Assembly: GCA_023392535.1 (NCBI GenBank)
Contig: JAEVYY010000008.1
Coordinates: 222,566-286,565, forward strand
DNA length: 64,000 nucleotides
Source of the DNA: Bacillota bacterium
Lineage (GTDB): Bacteria; Bacillota; Clostridia; Lachnospirales; Lachnospiraceae
Direction of reading: 5' to 3'
In this document: positions 37,488 to 45,991 of the stretch, piece by piece
How the letters are laid out: the number at the start of each line of letters is the position of its first letter
Position numbering within the stretch: position 1 is the first letter of the stretch
Position numbers and translations under genes: made by a program
Notes under the pieces: generated by a model
Database searches by the model: none
Told to the model about the DNA's origin: nothing
Seen by the model: the letters and a program-made list of their open reading frames with translations, nothing else

Positions 37488-38630
37488 ATGGCAAAGGCAA
37501 AGTATGAAAGAAATACAAGGGGAGTATTTACAACAAGAGTATGGGACGGCACGTACGATACAAACGGTAATAAACGTAGGGTTAATGTAACGTCGAATAA
37601 ATCAAGTAAGGATTTGGAAAATAAAGTTAATGCACTAAAGCAGTCCGTAGAAAATGGAAATTATGTGAAAAATACGGATATTTTATTTATAGAGTATGCG
37701 CATGAGTGGTTAAAGATAAAAAAAAGTGTGCGTGAAAAGAATACCAGGATAATGTATCAAAATATTATAGACGTGCATTTATCTTTTTTGGCAGATATTA
37801 AGTTGACCGATATTAGAAATAGTCATTTTCAAAAAGCAATTAATAACGCATTGGAAAAACCACGCACTTGTCAGCAGATATACATAACCTTTAAACAGAT
37901 ATTGTCTATGGCTGTCACAGACGGTCTAATCGGCTCAATTATGTACGATAACATCATAAGGGATATTAATTTGCCTAAGTACGTAAAAAGCGCAAAACGA
38001 GCGTTAAATGAGCAAGAGAAAGTAGCCATTGGTAAGGCAGACTTTACGGAACAGGAAAAAGCATTTATCTATATCATATACTACTGCGGATTACGTCGCG
38101 GTGAAGCGTTGGCACTTACAAAGTTTGATTTTAATTTTGATACATGTATGGTCGCAATCAACAAGGCATTGATATTTATTAAAAATGATCCCGAGATAAA
38201 GAACATCCCAAAAAGTTCAAACGGTATACGCACCATACCAGTTCCGCAAGATGCACACACCTTCCTAGCGTCCTATATAAGCGATTTAAAAGGCGCACAG
38301 CTATTTACCTGTGCAAATGGGTCTATGATAACAAAATCGGCTTATTCTAAGATGTGGGACTCTATTATTAATAAAATGAATATAGCGGTCGGCGGTAGAA
38401 AGTCTTTTCCGATTATCACAGATTTAACGGCTCATATCTTTCGACACAACTATTGCACAAACCTATGTTATCAGATACCAAATATCAGCATTAAGAAAAT
38501 AGCGGAATTATTGGGTGACACAGAAAAGATGGTCATAGAAGTTTACAACCATATCATAAATGAAAAAGAGGACGCTGCCAGTGTTGTTGAGACAGCACTA
38601 TGCAGACAGAAAGCAGACATTGCCCTATAA
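37488..38630 (+). CDS. int: Tyrosine-type phage integrase
   Basis: 380 residues. N-terminal arm-binding part (~55 residues), core-binding SAM-like part (FIEYAHEWLKIKKSVREKNTRIMYQNIIDVHL), then catalytic Arg in YYCGLRRGEALAL, HxxR in HIFRHNYCTNL, and nucleophile Tyr in EVYNHI. The usual second His is Asp in LGDTEKM, common in this subgroup. AAGGAG before ATG 37488. The gene ends 110 bases before the tRNA-Lys that serves as the integration site. Confidence 0.94.
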   Translation: MAKAKYERNTRGVFTTRVWDGTYDTNGNKRRVNVTSNKSSKDLENKVNALKQSVENGNYVKNTDILFIEYAHEWLKIKKSVREKNTRIMYQNIIDVHLSFLADIKLTDIRNSHFQKAINNALEKPRTCQQIYITFKQILSMAVTDGLIGSIMYDNIIRDINLPKYVKSAKRALNEQEKVAIGKADFTEQEKAFIYIIYYCGLRRGEALALTKFDFNFDTCMVAINKALIFIKNDPEIKNIPKSSNGIRTIPVPQDAHTFLASYISDLKGAQLFTCANGSMITKSAYSKMWDSIINKMNIAVGGRKSFPIITDLTAHIFRHNYCTNLCYQIPNISIKKIAELLGDTEKMVIEVYNHIINEKEDAASVVETALCRQKADIAL

Positions 38631-38651
38631 AACAGACACGTAGCAGACATT
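38603..38651. repeat. CAGACA repeats at the right prophage end
   Basis: AGCAGACATT is present at 38612-38621 and 38642-38651, with further CAGACA copies at about 38603 and 38632. Spacing of 30 bp matches direct arm-type Int sites near att. Confidence 0.45.
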
Positions 38652-38690
38652 TACAACCTATTACAATTACATACAATCTGCTACAATTAA

Positions 38691-38731
38691 AAAACCGCAA
38701 ACCCTTGCTATTACTAAGGAATTGCGGTTTT
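38691..38731 (+). terminator. Integrase terminator
   Basis: AAAACCGCAA (38691-38700) pairs perfectly with TTGCGGTTTT (38722-38731). The stem itself supplies the T-run. It ends nine bases before the tRNA-Lys 3' end, so it also sits inside the prophage border. Confidence 0.7.
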
Positions 38732-38734
38732 ATC

Positions 38735-38790
38735 ATGCGTGAGACATCGGGGATTCGAACCCCGGACAACTTGATTAAAAGTCAAGTGCT
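38735..38790. other. Predicted prophage attachment site at tRNA-Lys
   Basis: The integrase gene and its terminator end directly at the 3' half of tRNA-Lys, which faces the prophage. Integrases of this class recombine at tRNA T-arm or acceptor sequences, and the phage supplies the missing tRNA end. The second att copy, a repeat of part of this tRNA end, should lie left of position 1. Its exact length cannot be set without it. Confidence 0.6.
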
Positions 38791-38812
38791 CTACCAACTG
38801 AGCTAATATCCC
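38740..38812 (-). tRNA. tRNA-Lys (UUU)
   Basis: 73 bases on the minus strand, anticodon loop CTTTTAA within CTTGA/TCAAG stem. The acceptor GGGATAT pairs with ATGTCTC through two wobble pairs; the 3' side may be phage-derived after integration. CCA not encoded. First toward the prophage in a six-gene operon. Confidence 0.93.
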
Positions 38813-38834
38813 ATAATAAATATATTTTAAATAG

Positions 38835-38906
38835 CAGGGCTAGCAAGATTCGAACTTGCGAATGCAGCAGTCAAAGTGCTGTGCCTTACCGCTTGGCGAT
38901 AGCCCT
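38835..38906 (-). tRNA. tRNA-Gln (UUG)
   Basis: Anticodon loop CTTTGAC between CAGCA and TGCTG; acceptor AGGGCTA/TAGCCCT perfect. Second of the operon. Confidence 0.94.
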
Positions 38907-38921
38907 ATAATTATTACGAAA

Positions 38922-38996
38922 GGTGGATACAGGGATTCGAACCCTGGACCTTCGGAACCACAATCCGACGCGATAACCAACTACGCTATACCCACC
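38922..38996 (-). tRNA. tRNA-His (GUG)
   Basis: Anticodon loop TTGTGGT; acceptor GGTGGGT/ATCCACC includes the extra G-1 pairing with C73 that marks tRNA-His. Confidence 0.93.
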
Positions 38997-39040
38997 ATGT
39001 ATATATACGGCTCTCTTGTTGAGTAATCCAATATATAAAA

Positions 39041-39114
<74 letters not shown>

Positions 39115-39117
39115 ATA

Positions 39118-39188
39118 AGCGGGTGATGGGAATCGAACCCACGTATCTAGCTTGGAAGGCTAGTGTTCTACCATTGAACTACACCCGC
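39118..39188 (-). tRNA. tRNA-Gly (UCC)
   Basis: Anticodon TCC in CTTCCAA; acceptor GCGGGTG/CACCCGC perfect. Confidence 0.94.
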
Positions 39189-39237
39189 ATATACAAAATT
39201 GACCGAGTCAACACTTCTAAATTTTGAGCTTAAAAAA

Positions 39238-39312
39238 TCGGGGTGACAGGATTCGAACCTGCGACCTCCTGGTCCCAAACCAGGCGCTCTAGCCAAGCTG
39301 AGCCACACCCCG
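39238..39312 (-). tRNA. tRNA-Pro (UGG)
   Basis: Anticodon loop TTTGGGA between CCTGG and CCAGG; acceptor CGGGGTG/CACCCCG perfect. First transcribed gene of the operon. Confidence 0.94.
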
Positions 39313-39362
39313 TTAAACTGACTTGAACATTTACTGTTTGTCTTTGTCGCAACGCAAGACAT

Positions 39363-39391
39363 ATTATATAATACGATTTACACAATGTCAA
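39363..39391 (-). promoter_or_regulatory. tRNA operon promoter
   Basis: On the minus strand TTGACA (39391-39386), 17 bases, TATAAT (39368-39363), 50 bases upstream of tRNA-Pro. A full-consensus sigma-A promoter, usual for stable RNA operons. Confidence 0.85.
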
Positions 39392-39467
39392 CACGTTTAA
39401 CAAACTTTTTTTTATTTTTTTAGCGTATCTTGGTAGAGCACGCTATTTTACGGTAAAAAAAACAAAT

Positions 39468-39956
39468 CTACAAATATTTAATCGAAAAATTCAATTCTTC
39501 TTGCTCATTTATTTGCATTATGATATAAGATGGTCTTTTTCCCTCCTGTCTTGGATAGGTAAGACTACCTGGATTAACAGCAATAACATCCTTTTCTACA
39601 TCAACAACAGGTCTATGGGTATGACCATATATAACAATATCCATTCCCCTACTTCTTGCCTCTTCTTTAATTGTTTCGTTTCCCATTGATACATAATAGT
39701 TATGCCCGTGCGTCAGCCATACCTTATAATTTCCTATTTTAAACTCTCTCTCTCTTTCCAGATCAGAAAAGAAATCATTATTACCGAGTACAATCTCTAC
39801 CGGACATTCTGCTGCTTCACAGATCATATACTCACTTCCTTCTGCATCTCCACAATGAATCAACAAATTAATTGGTTTTTCACGTTCTAAAATGGTAAGA
39901 TAATTTTCATTCCGTCTATGCGTATCGCTCACAATCAGTATTTTCATGTTTTTCAT
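39468..39956 (-). CDS. YfcE/MJ0936-family metallophosphoesterase
   Basis: 162 residues. ILIVSDTHRR (Asp, His), IHCGDAEGSE, EIVLGNNDFF (GNxD), LTHGHNYYV and VIYGHTHRP are the metal-binding motifs I-V of calcineurin-like phosphodiesterases of YfcE type. Broad substrate phosphodiesterase in other bacteria. Operon of four with RdgB, the amidase-like protein and the RNA methyltransferase gene, all on the minus strand. Confidence 0.88.
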   Translation of the reverse strand: MKNMKILIVSDTHRRNENYLTILEREKPINLLIHCGDAEGSEYMICEAAECPVEIVLGNNDFFSDLEREREFKIGNYKVWLTHGHNYYVSMGNETIKEEARSRGMDIVIYGHTHRPVVDVEKDVIAVNPGSLTYPRQEGKRPSYIIMQINEQEELNFSIKYL

Positions 39957-39992
39957 ATATGCTCCATATATTCTAGAAAATTTGCTGAAACC

Positions 39993-40589
39993 TTAGATTC
40001 TACTACCGAACAGTAGCTTCATTTGTTGTAGAGCTTTTCCCCTATGGCTTAACTTATTCTTTTGTTCCACTGTTAATTCTGCAGCTGTGCAATGATATTC
40101 AGGAAGATAAAATATGGGATCGTAACCAAATCCATTTTTCCCTTTTTCTTCATAACCGATAATCCCTTCTAATATGTCTTGCGTAGTTATGATATCACCA
40201 TTTGGGAATACCGCTGCAATTGCACACACAAAACGAGCTGTTCTGCGTTCATCCGGTACACCTTGCAACCGTTCTATTAAATTCGCATTTTTCACTCGAT
40301 ATGAGGTATCGTCCCCCATATATCTAGCGGAATAAATTCCTGGTTCCTTGTTCAGAAAATCAATTTCAAGTCCTGAGTCGTCCGCCAATACTATCTCTCC
40401 ACATGTCTTTGCTATCGTCTTGGCCTTTAATATAGCATTCTCTTTAAACGTCTTACCAGTTTCTTCAATTTCAATATCTATGCCTGCCTGCTTTAAAGAC
40501 AGTACTTCCACATCCACACCTTCCAAAATCATACGTATTTCTTTCATTTTTCCTTCATTACTTGTTGCAAAAATTATTTTTTTTCTCAT
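39993..40589 (-). CDS. rdgB: XTP/dITP diphosphatase RdgB/HAM1
   Basis: 198 residues. ATSNEGKMKEIRMIL (binding Lys), VLADDSGLEIDFLNKEPGIYSARYMG, and GYEEKGKNGFGYDPIFYLPE and SHRGKAL are the family motifs. The enzyme clears non-canonical purine triphosphates (dITP, XTP). Overlap context with YfcE is common in Firmicutes (often fused). Confidence 0.94.
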   Translation of the reverse strand: MRKKIIFATSNEGKMKEIRMILEGVDVEVLSLKQAGIDIEIEETGKTFKENAILKAKTIAKTCGEIVLADDSGLEIDFLNKEPGIYSARYMGDDTSYRVKNANLIERLQGVPDERRTARFVCAIAAVFPNGDIITTQDILEGIIGYEEKGKNGFGYDPIFYLPEYHCTAAELTVEQKNKLSHRGKALQQMKLLFGSRI

Positions 40590-40609
40590 TTCTTACCGCC
40601 TAAATTTTC

Positions 40610-41623
40610 TCAATCTTGTGTCTCTAAAACACGGTATGCATCCATAATTCCTCTATAAATGCCCTCTGATAGCTTTTCAATATAGCCATCATTCCCAAGT
40701 CGATCTTTTTCTTGCTTACTAGAAACATATCCTGCATCAATCACAGCCACAGGAACGGTTGCATTATTAACTAAAAGATTACTTGCATCTGCTTCTATTA
40801 GTCCTCTTGCCAAACTTCTCGTTACTTTGCAGACATTTCTTTCCATAATATCTGCCAAATCAACACTGCCAAAGGATGGAATAAAAAAATTCCCATTATA
40901 AATTGTTTGCACCGCACGTTTTTTTGTATCATCTTCTTCCACATTTACTCGGACACTAATGAACATATCTGCCCTTGATTGATTAGCCAGTAAGACACGT
41001 TTTTCATTAGAGGGATTACTGGTATCCAATCTTGTATAATATACTTTTATATCAGTCTGATCTAACTTTTCTTTTAATTTCTTAACAACGATAAGGGGAA
41101 CTGTTCCTGATGAATTATTTGCATCAACAACAATAATTTTATCGTACTGTTCTCTGGGAGAATAAAATTCCAGATATAACGTATCGTTTTTACAATATAC
41201 ATTGTGTTCATAAAGCCCAGACATTTGTATTTGTAATTTTGTCTTACCCTTATAATAAGTGTATAAAATCTTGTTTAAATAACTACTATTTCCTGAAATC
41301 TTGTTATATTCGTAAAAATTTTCCTCTAATCCATCAAGCGTAATATATAATTTTTGTTCTACATAATCCGCTTGTAGGATTACATTTTCCTCCGTTACAT
41401 CTGCTGATAGCGGAATACATAAGTATCCCTGTTCGCTCCCATCTTGTACAACAGAAAGTTCCTTTGCATCTTTTTCCCCTGTCGATTCTATCTCCTGGTT
41501 AATAATAAGTCCTTCTTTTTTGTCAACCGATTTATTGCATGCTGTGTATAACATAATACTCATCGCAATTATAAAAAAAACCACGCTGCTGATAGCCATT
41601 TGTTTCATTTGTTTATCATACAT
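40610..41623 (-). CDS. Degenerate N-acetylmuramoyl-L-alanine amidase-like protein
   Basis: 337 residues from ATG 41623 (AAAAGGA upstream). N-terminal membrane anchor or lipoprotein signal (SSVVFFIIAMSIMLYTAC), a beta-rich AMIN-like part, then an Amidase_3 fold (VVKKLKEKLDQTDIKVYYTRLDTSNPSNEKRVLLANQSRADMFISVRVN...VAVIDAGYVSS). Zinc ligands are missing: the HxG of xDPGHGG is DANNSSG, the His of SIHxN is Arg (SVRVN), and the Glu of VExGF/Y is Asp. It may bind peptidoglycan or regulate a true amidase. Confidence 0.75.
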   Translation of the reverse strand: MYDKQMKQMAISSVVFFIIAMSIMLYTACNKSVDKKEGLIINQEIESTGEKDAKELSVVQDGSEQGYLCIPLSADVTEENVILQADYVEQKLYITLDGLEENFYEYNKISGNSSYLNKILYTYYKGKTKLQIQMSGLYEHNVYCKNDTLYLEFYSPREQYDKIIVVDANNSSGTVPLIVVKKLKEKLDQTDIKVYYTRLDTSNPSNEKRVLLANQSRADMFISVRVNVEEDDTKKRAVQTIYNGNFFIPSFGSVDLADIMERNVCKVTRSLARGLIEADASNLLVNNATVPVAVIDAGYVSSKQEKDRLGNDGYIEKLSEGIYRGIMDAYRVLETQD

Positions 41624-41647
41624 GCTAATTCCTTTTTTCTTTATCAC

Positions 41648-42793
41648 TTAATTTTTCTTAGGTGGTTTCGGGCCAAGAAACTGATAATAATATGTCTTCA
41701 TCATACCATTATATATTTTTCTGTTTTTGGTAGCTTTCAGACCCATGTCATGTTCGGCTTGTTCATAAGCCGTAATCAAATACATAGACCAGGCATCCAA
41801 CCCCTGATAACGCTTTCCAATCATGTGATATAGAGCTGGTAGATTATTTTTATCTTCTAATCGCTCTCCATACGGGGGATTCGTGATAAGAAATCCATAC
41901 TTTTTCGGATGACTCAGTTGTTCCAAAGGACGCTTTTGAAAATGTATTAATTTTTCGACTCCAGCAAGTTTTGCATTCTCTCTGGCGATATAGACCATAT
42001 CAGGATCAATATCATACCCTTGAATATCCGTATCAATAGTTAAATCAATTATTTCATTGGCCTCATCTACACAATCGTACCAATTCTTTTTACTTACGAT
42101 GCCTGTCCAATCTTCTGCTAAAAACGAGCGATTTATTCCTGGTGCCATATTCGCCGCCATCATTGCCGCCTCAATCGGTATTGTGCCGCTTCCGCAAAAA
42201 GGATCTACTAAAATTCGATCTTTATTCCAAGGTGTTAACATAATTAAAGAAGCTGCAAGGTTTTCTGCAATCGGAGCCTTGGCCGTCAACTTTCGATACC
42301 CTCGTTTATGAAGGGATTCTCCTGTTGTATCAAGTCCTATGGTCACCTCATCTTTCATCAAAAATACACGAATCGGATAGGATTCTCCATTTTCTTCAAA
42401 CCAAGTGACATGATAACTTTTCTTCATTTTTTCGACCATTGCTTTTTTCATGATAGACTGAATATCAGATGGACTAAATAATTTGCTCTTAACGCTAGCC
42501 GCCTTCGCTACCCAAAATTTACCATTTTTCGGTAAATACTCTTCCCATGGGAGCTCCTTAGTCCCCTCAAAAAGTTCATCATAAGTAGTTGCTTTGAAAG
42601 AACCTATCTTTATTAGAATTCTCTCTGCTGAACGTAAAAAAATATTAGCTCGGCATATTGCTTCTTCGTCTCCCGAAAAAGTAATTCTACCATCTTCTAC
42701 CCGTATCACATCATAACCTAATTCAATAATCTCTTTTTTCAATACTGCTTCCAAACCAAAGTGGCATGGCGCAATTAATTCATATTTTCTCAT
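41648..42793 (-). CDS. THUMP-domain 23S rRNA methyltransferase (YpsC/RlmL-like)
   Basis: 381 residues. N-terminal THUMP part (RKYELIAPCHFGLEAVLKKEIIELGYDV), SAM site DPFCGSGTIPIEAAMMAANMAPG and catalytic ITNPPYGERL. Length and sequence match the YpsC-type rRNA guanine-N2 methyltransferase in Firmicutes. The specific site in 23S rRNA is not determined here. It is 25 bases upstream of the amidase-like start. Confidence 0.9.
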   Translation of the reverse strand: MRKYELIAPCHFGLEAVLKKEIIELGYDVIRVEDGRITFSGDEEAICRANIFLRSAERILIKIGSFKATTYDELFEGTKELPWEEYLPKNGKFWVAKAASVKSKLFSPSDIQSIMKKAMVEKMKKSYHVTWFEENGESYPIRVFLMKDEVTIGLDTTGESLHKRGYRKLTAKAPIAENLAASLIMLTPWNKDRILVDPFCGSGTIPIEAAMMAANMAPGINRSFLAEDWTGIVSKKNWYDCVDEANEIIDLTIDTDIQGYDIDPDMVYIARENAKLAGVEKLIHFQKRPLEQLSHPKKYGFLITNPPYGERLEDKNNLPALYHMIGKRYQGLDAWSMYLITAYEQAEHDMGLKATKNRKIYNGMMKTYYYQFLGPKPPKKN

Positions 42794-42858
42794 ATTTCTA
42801 TATTATCTTTCCCAATGTTTGCTGTCAATCTTTTTCAACAAACCCTTACTATAAATAA

Positions 42859-42892
42859 AAAAGGCAACAGATGCATCCACCTGCTGCCTTTT
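42859..42892 (-). terminator. Terminator after 53-residue gene
   Basis: On the minus strand AAGGCAGCAG and CTGTTGCCTT form a stem, followed by TTTTTAT. Ends the small Asn/Lys-rich gene. Confidence 0.75.
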
Positions 42893-42905
42893 ATAACTCT
42901 CCGAA

Positions 42906-43067
42906 TTAATAGCCACTGTTCTTGTTTGAGCTATTCTTATTACTTTCATTACTGCTATTTGTGCAATTGCTTTGGCTATTTTTGTTTTTATCCTGACCTT
43001 GGCTCTTGTTCTTATGACTGTTGTTTGTTTTGTTCTGACCTAATTCATCATATTCATTTTTAGACAT
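42906..43067 (-). CDS. Small Asn/Ser/Lys-rich hydrophilic protein
   Basis: 53 residues; starts MSKNEYDELGQNKTNNSHKN and continues KSQGQDKNKNSQSNCTNSSN with a repeat-like end. AGGAGG before ATG 43067 is a full Shine-Dalgarno site. Composition suggests an intrinsically disordered protein such as a spore or stress small protein; no family recognised. Own terminator. Confidence 0.65.
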   Translation of the reverse strand: MSKNEYDELGQNKTNNSHKNKSQGQDKNKNSQSNCTNSSNESNKNSSNKNSGY

Positions 43068-43199
43068 GATAGATACCTCCTAAAATTTTTTAGTTACAAC
43101 ACTATTATCCCATTTTCTATGAAAATTATACAAAACAAACGTGGTACTTTAGTACTATTTTTGGTAAATTTGATGATTGCTTCAAGCAGTTTTATAGGA

Positions 43200-43298
43200 T
43201 ATAATAAATGTGTAAAGAGAAATCCTTCTTTTTACATCCCTTATTTATAAGTTATTATACTCCCCTCGGAAAAAGGTCATCGCTGATGGCCTTTTTTC
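43200..43298 (+). ncRNA. Candidate small RNA with terminator
   Basis: Plus strand in a gap between minus genes. TATAAT at 43200-43205 with TTGCTT 17 bases upstream could be a promoter. The transcript would start with an 11-bp hairpin TGTAAAGAGAA/TTCTTTTTACA (43211-43221/43226-43236, one G-U), then CTTA/TAAG, and end with AAGGTCATC/GATGGCCTT (43273-43281/43285-43293) and a T-run. Both stems have G-U pairs only in the plus RNA. About 90 bases; no ribosome site for the ORF within. I cannot name it. Confidence 0.5.
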
Positions 43299-43355
43299 AT
43301 TCAATAGAAATACTAAAAAACACCTATCAAAGCCTGTCCAGCACCTGAAATGCAT

Positions 43356-43793
43356 TCATCTCCATAGCGATTGAATGACCCTTGCAATCAATATGACAAT
43401 GAATACCGGAAGTAATATTGGTAATAAAACCGATATAAGAGAAGTAACCGCTGTAAATAGTAGCAAAATAATAAATACTACACAAATACCTATTAACCAC
43501 AAAGGTATTTTTGTAATCTTCCCCCCTTTTATAGGATCCGACCCCTTTGGTGCAGAAGAATCCTCATAATAGGAAGTATTCTCCGTCTCTTTTATCTTAT
43601 TCGTCTCTACTATTGTTTTAGCGATCAACCTCGGACTGCCAAGTTCCAACAAAACCTGTTCCTCAGATTTGCCTTTTTTTATTTCCATATCAATATAATC
43701 TTCATAATATCTAACATTTTCTTCAATAATATTGAAATTTACAGATCCCGATAGCGCAACTCGCAATTGCCTGATAAATTCCACTCTATTCAT
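43356..43793 (-). CDS. DUF1700/HAAS-type membrane regulator
   Basis: 145 residues. MNRVEFIRQLRVALSGSVNFNIIEENVRYYEDYIDMEIKKGKSEEQVLLELGSPRLIAKTIVE is a DUF1700 (HAAS) domain, often downstream of PadR-type regulators. Two hydrophobic helices follow (WLIGICVVFIILLLFTAVTSLISVLLPILLPVFIVILIARVI). No PadR gene is next to it. Confidence 0.82.
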   Translation of the reverse strand: MNRVEFIRQLRVALSGSVNFNIIEENVRYYEDYIDMEIKKGKSEEQVLLELGSPRLIAKTIVETNKIKETENTSYYEDSSAPKGSDPIKGGKITKIPLWLIGICVVFIILLLFTAVTSLISVLLPILLPVFIVILIARVIQSLWR

Positions 43794-43952
43794 AGCCTGT
43801 CTCCTAATATGTTTTTACTTATAATAACCTATAATTTTTTATATTCCAATAGATTATATAGTTTTTTTAGGATTCTTTCACTAATTATTCACATATAAAT
43901 CGATTTTTATTTTTCCAGACTATAAAGCAGCCCCCAAATTTACGCACACAAA

Positions 43953-43976
43953 AAGAGGGTATCGCAACACCCTCTT
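43953..43976 (-). terminator. Terminator of the sugar ABC operon
   Basis: On the minus strand AAGAGGGT/ACCCTCTT stem followed by TTTTTGTG, 35 bases after the permease stop. Confidence 0.8.
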
Positions 43977-44011
43977 GTCTATTTATTTAATTCTAAGAAT
44001 TACTACAGCTA

Positions 44012-44905
44012 TTAACCTTTCACAGCTCCAGCCACCATACCTTTAATAATTTGTTTGCTGAAAACAAAATATAGAATAATAATTGGTGCCATGGTAATGA
44101 GCATTGCCGTCATCATTCTTGGATAATTCGTTGTGAACTGCCCTGAGAAATTAGTCAATGCCAATGGTACCGTCTGATATTTGACATTATTGATCAAAAC
44201 CAAAGCAAATGAGAATTCATTCCAGCACGCAAATGTCTGAATAATACCAACCGTTGCTAAAATAGGCTTACAAACTGGCAAAATAATCGAAAAAAGAGTA
44301 TTCGTAAAACTGCTGCCATCAATTGCTGCTGCTTCTTCTAATTCAACCGGAATCCCTTTCAAATAACTCTCAATTAAGAAAATTCCAATTGGTAATCCAA
44401 ATGAAACATACGGTAATAATAAGGTAAACCATTTATCGTACATCTGACACTTCTGAAATACTACTACAATAGGTACCAGTAAGGAATGAATTGGAATCAA
44501 CATACCCAATAAAAACATAACATAAATAGGTTTATTCAATTTGAAATCAATTCTTGATAGAATATAACCTACTATAAATGAAAATAACACAATAAAAATA
44601 ATGGAAATAACGGTAGTTCTAAAACTAGCAAATAAAGAAGACCAGATATGTGAATTCGGATCCTTTGCTACATATATGTAATTTTCAAAAGTTGGCATCT
44701 TTGGTAACGAAATAATATCTGCTTGAAATTCTTTCGATAATTTAAAGGAAGAATAAAGCATCCAAATCAATGGAAACATACACGTTACAGAAAATATGAA
44801 CAAGATTGCATTTAATACAACAGACAAAATGCCTTTTTTAGCTTTTTCTGCAGGTCTGGAATCTTTTTCCTTTTTTCCTGCAATATCACTAGGATCATAT
44901 GCCAT
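44012..44905 (-). CDS. Sugar ABC transporter permease (MalG-type)
   Basis: 297 residues. A six-helix MalG-like permease with EAA loop ELEEAAAIDGSSFTNTLFSIILPVCKP. CUT1 family, works with the permease upstream and the binding protein. AGGTGCGTAAT precedes ATG 44905. No ATPase gene is next door; like many CUT1 systems it probably uses a shared MsmK-type ATPase elsewhere. Confidence 0.92.
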   Translation of the reverse strand: MAYDPSDIAGKKEKDSRPAEKAKKGILSVVLNAILFIFSVTCMFPLIWMLYSSFKLSKEFQADIISLPKMPTFENYIYVAKDPNSHIWSSLFASFRTTVISIIFIVLFSFIVGYILSRIDFKLNKPIYVMFLLGMLIPIHSLLVPIVVVFQKCQMYDKWFTLLLPYVSFGLPIGIFLIESYLKGIPVELEEAAAIDGSSFTNTLFSIILPVCKPILATVGIIQTFACWNEFSFALVLINNVKYQTVPLALTNFSGQFTTNYPRMMTAMLITMAPIIILYFVFSKQIIKGMVAGAVKG

Positions 44906-44907
44906 TA

Positions 44908-45831
44908 TTACGCACCTCCCTTATCTTTAGATAGGAGTTTGGCTCCCTGCTGACTTAATACAATTACCGCCAGACTGCAACAAAAGATACCGATTGATAT
45001 CGCCGAACCATAGCCCATGTTGTGATCTCTAAAGGATGTATAATATCCATACAGAGCCATTACCATGGAAGAGGTTCCCGGGCCCCCTCTGGTGAGATTA
45101 TAAATATGATCAAATGCTTTCATATTACCAGCGATACATAACGTGATACAGACAATTAATGTATTCTTTATCAGAGGAAATATAATGTAGACCGCGCGTT
45201 GGAATGCATTTGCGCCATCCAGTTCTGCCACTTCAAAAATTTCCTGATCTACAGAGGAAATCGCAGATAAAATAATTACCATATAGTAACCAATAAATTG
45301 CCAGATTAGTGGAATTGATACAATCAACATAATATGATTCGTCATATCCTTCCAAACTAACGGCTGACCATTATTGAATGCATTCATGATCCATTCGGTA
45401 GCTCCAAATTTGTCTATAAAATAATTAAGAAGCCCATAACTGAAATCATAGATAATTCTCCAAATAAAACCAATTGCAACCGCTGAAATCGTACTTGGAA
45501 AGAAACCAAACGTACGATGTATCCCTTTCATCTTAACCAGCCTTGAGTTAATCATTAAAACAAAAATAAATGCAAGACCAATTTGTCCAATAATACATGC
45601 TACTACTAAATATATATTATGACCAAAAGAACTCCAAAAATTAGAATCCTTTATCAACGTCACATAATTTTCTAATCCAATAAAAGTTTTCTTAGGTCCA
45701 CCCTTCCATTGAAAGAAGCTAAAATAGAATGCCGCAATCAAAGGTACAAAAACTGTAAAAATATAGATTAAAACCGGGATCATTAAATACATTACAATAA
45801 CCCTGTTCTTCGGTCGGATAGCTCTTAGCAT
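44908..45831 (-). CDS. Sugar ABC transporter permease (MalF-type)
   Basis: 307 residues from ATG 45831 (AAGGAGG upstream). Six membrane helices and an EAA-type loop VAELDGANAFQRAVYIIFPLIKNTL. Forms the membrane channel with the downstream permease. Intergenic gap of two bases to it. Substrate likely cellobiose or cellodextrins because the phosphorylase and regulator are in the same locus. Confidence 0.92.
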   Translation of the reverse strand: MLRAIRPKNRVIVMYLMIPVLIYIFTVFVPLIAAFYFSFFQWKGGPKKTFIGLENYVTLIKDSNFWSSFGHNIYLVVACIIGQIGLAFIFVLMINSRLVKMKGIHRTFGFFPSTISAVAIGFIWRIIYDFSYGLLNYFIDKFGATEWIMNAFNNGQPLVWKDMTNHIMLIVSIPLIWQFIGYYMVIILSAISSVDQEIFEVAELDGANAFQRAVYIIFPLIKNTLIVCITLCIAGNMKAFDHIYNLTRGGPGTSSMVMALYGYYTSFRDHNMGYGSAISIGIFCCSLAVIVLSQQGAKLLSKDKGGA

Positions 45832-45950
45832 TTTCCTGCCTCCTTGTTGGTTTGTAAAAACAGATCCATCATCCAAGTCCTGCTTTTGTAACTGTCGTTC
45901 TATAGAACCGACTTAACTTACCAATTGTTTTTTTCATAATATTCTTTATT

Positions 45951-45991
45951 AATTTTCCGGAGTTCTGCTTAAGCAGAGACTCCGGAAAATT
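45951..45991 (-). terminator. Stem-loop between binding protein and permease genes
   Basis: Perfect 13-bp arms (AATTTTCCGGAGT 45951-45963; ACTCCGGAAAATT 45979-45991) with CTGCTTAAGCAG inside. Located in the 223-base gap after the binding protein gene; typical for a stability or partial-termination element that keeps the binding protein in excess over the permeases. Confidence 0.7.

Noticed and set aside
38540..38570. Integrase as inactive because the second His is Asp (LGDTE)
   Set aside because: The Arg, HxxR and Tyr are intact and LGD is common among clostridial phage integrases.
1..38740. CRISPR arrays, IS elements or toxin-antitoxin genes in the prophage
   Set aside because: No regularly spaced repeats, transposase motifs or recognisable toxin-antitoxin pairs were found; short repeats seen are operator-like or coding.
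39421..39445. TAGCGT/ACGCTA hairpin between tRNA operon and YfcE gene as a terminator
   Set aside because: The stem has six pairs and is not followed by a U-run in the direction of either neighbouring transcript.
43211..43350. Plus-strand open frame MCKEKSFFLHP... in the sRNA candidate
   Set aside because: It has no Shine-Dalgarno site and passes through the terminator, so a small RNA is the better explanation.
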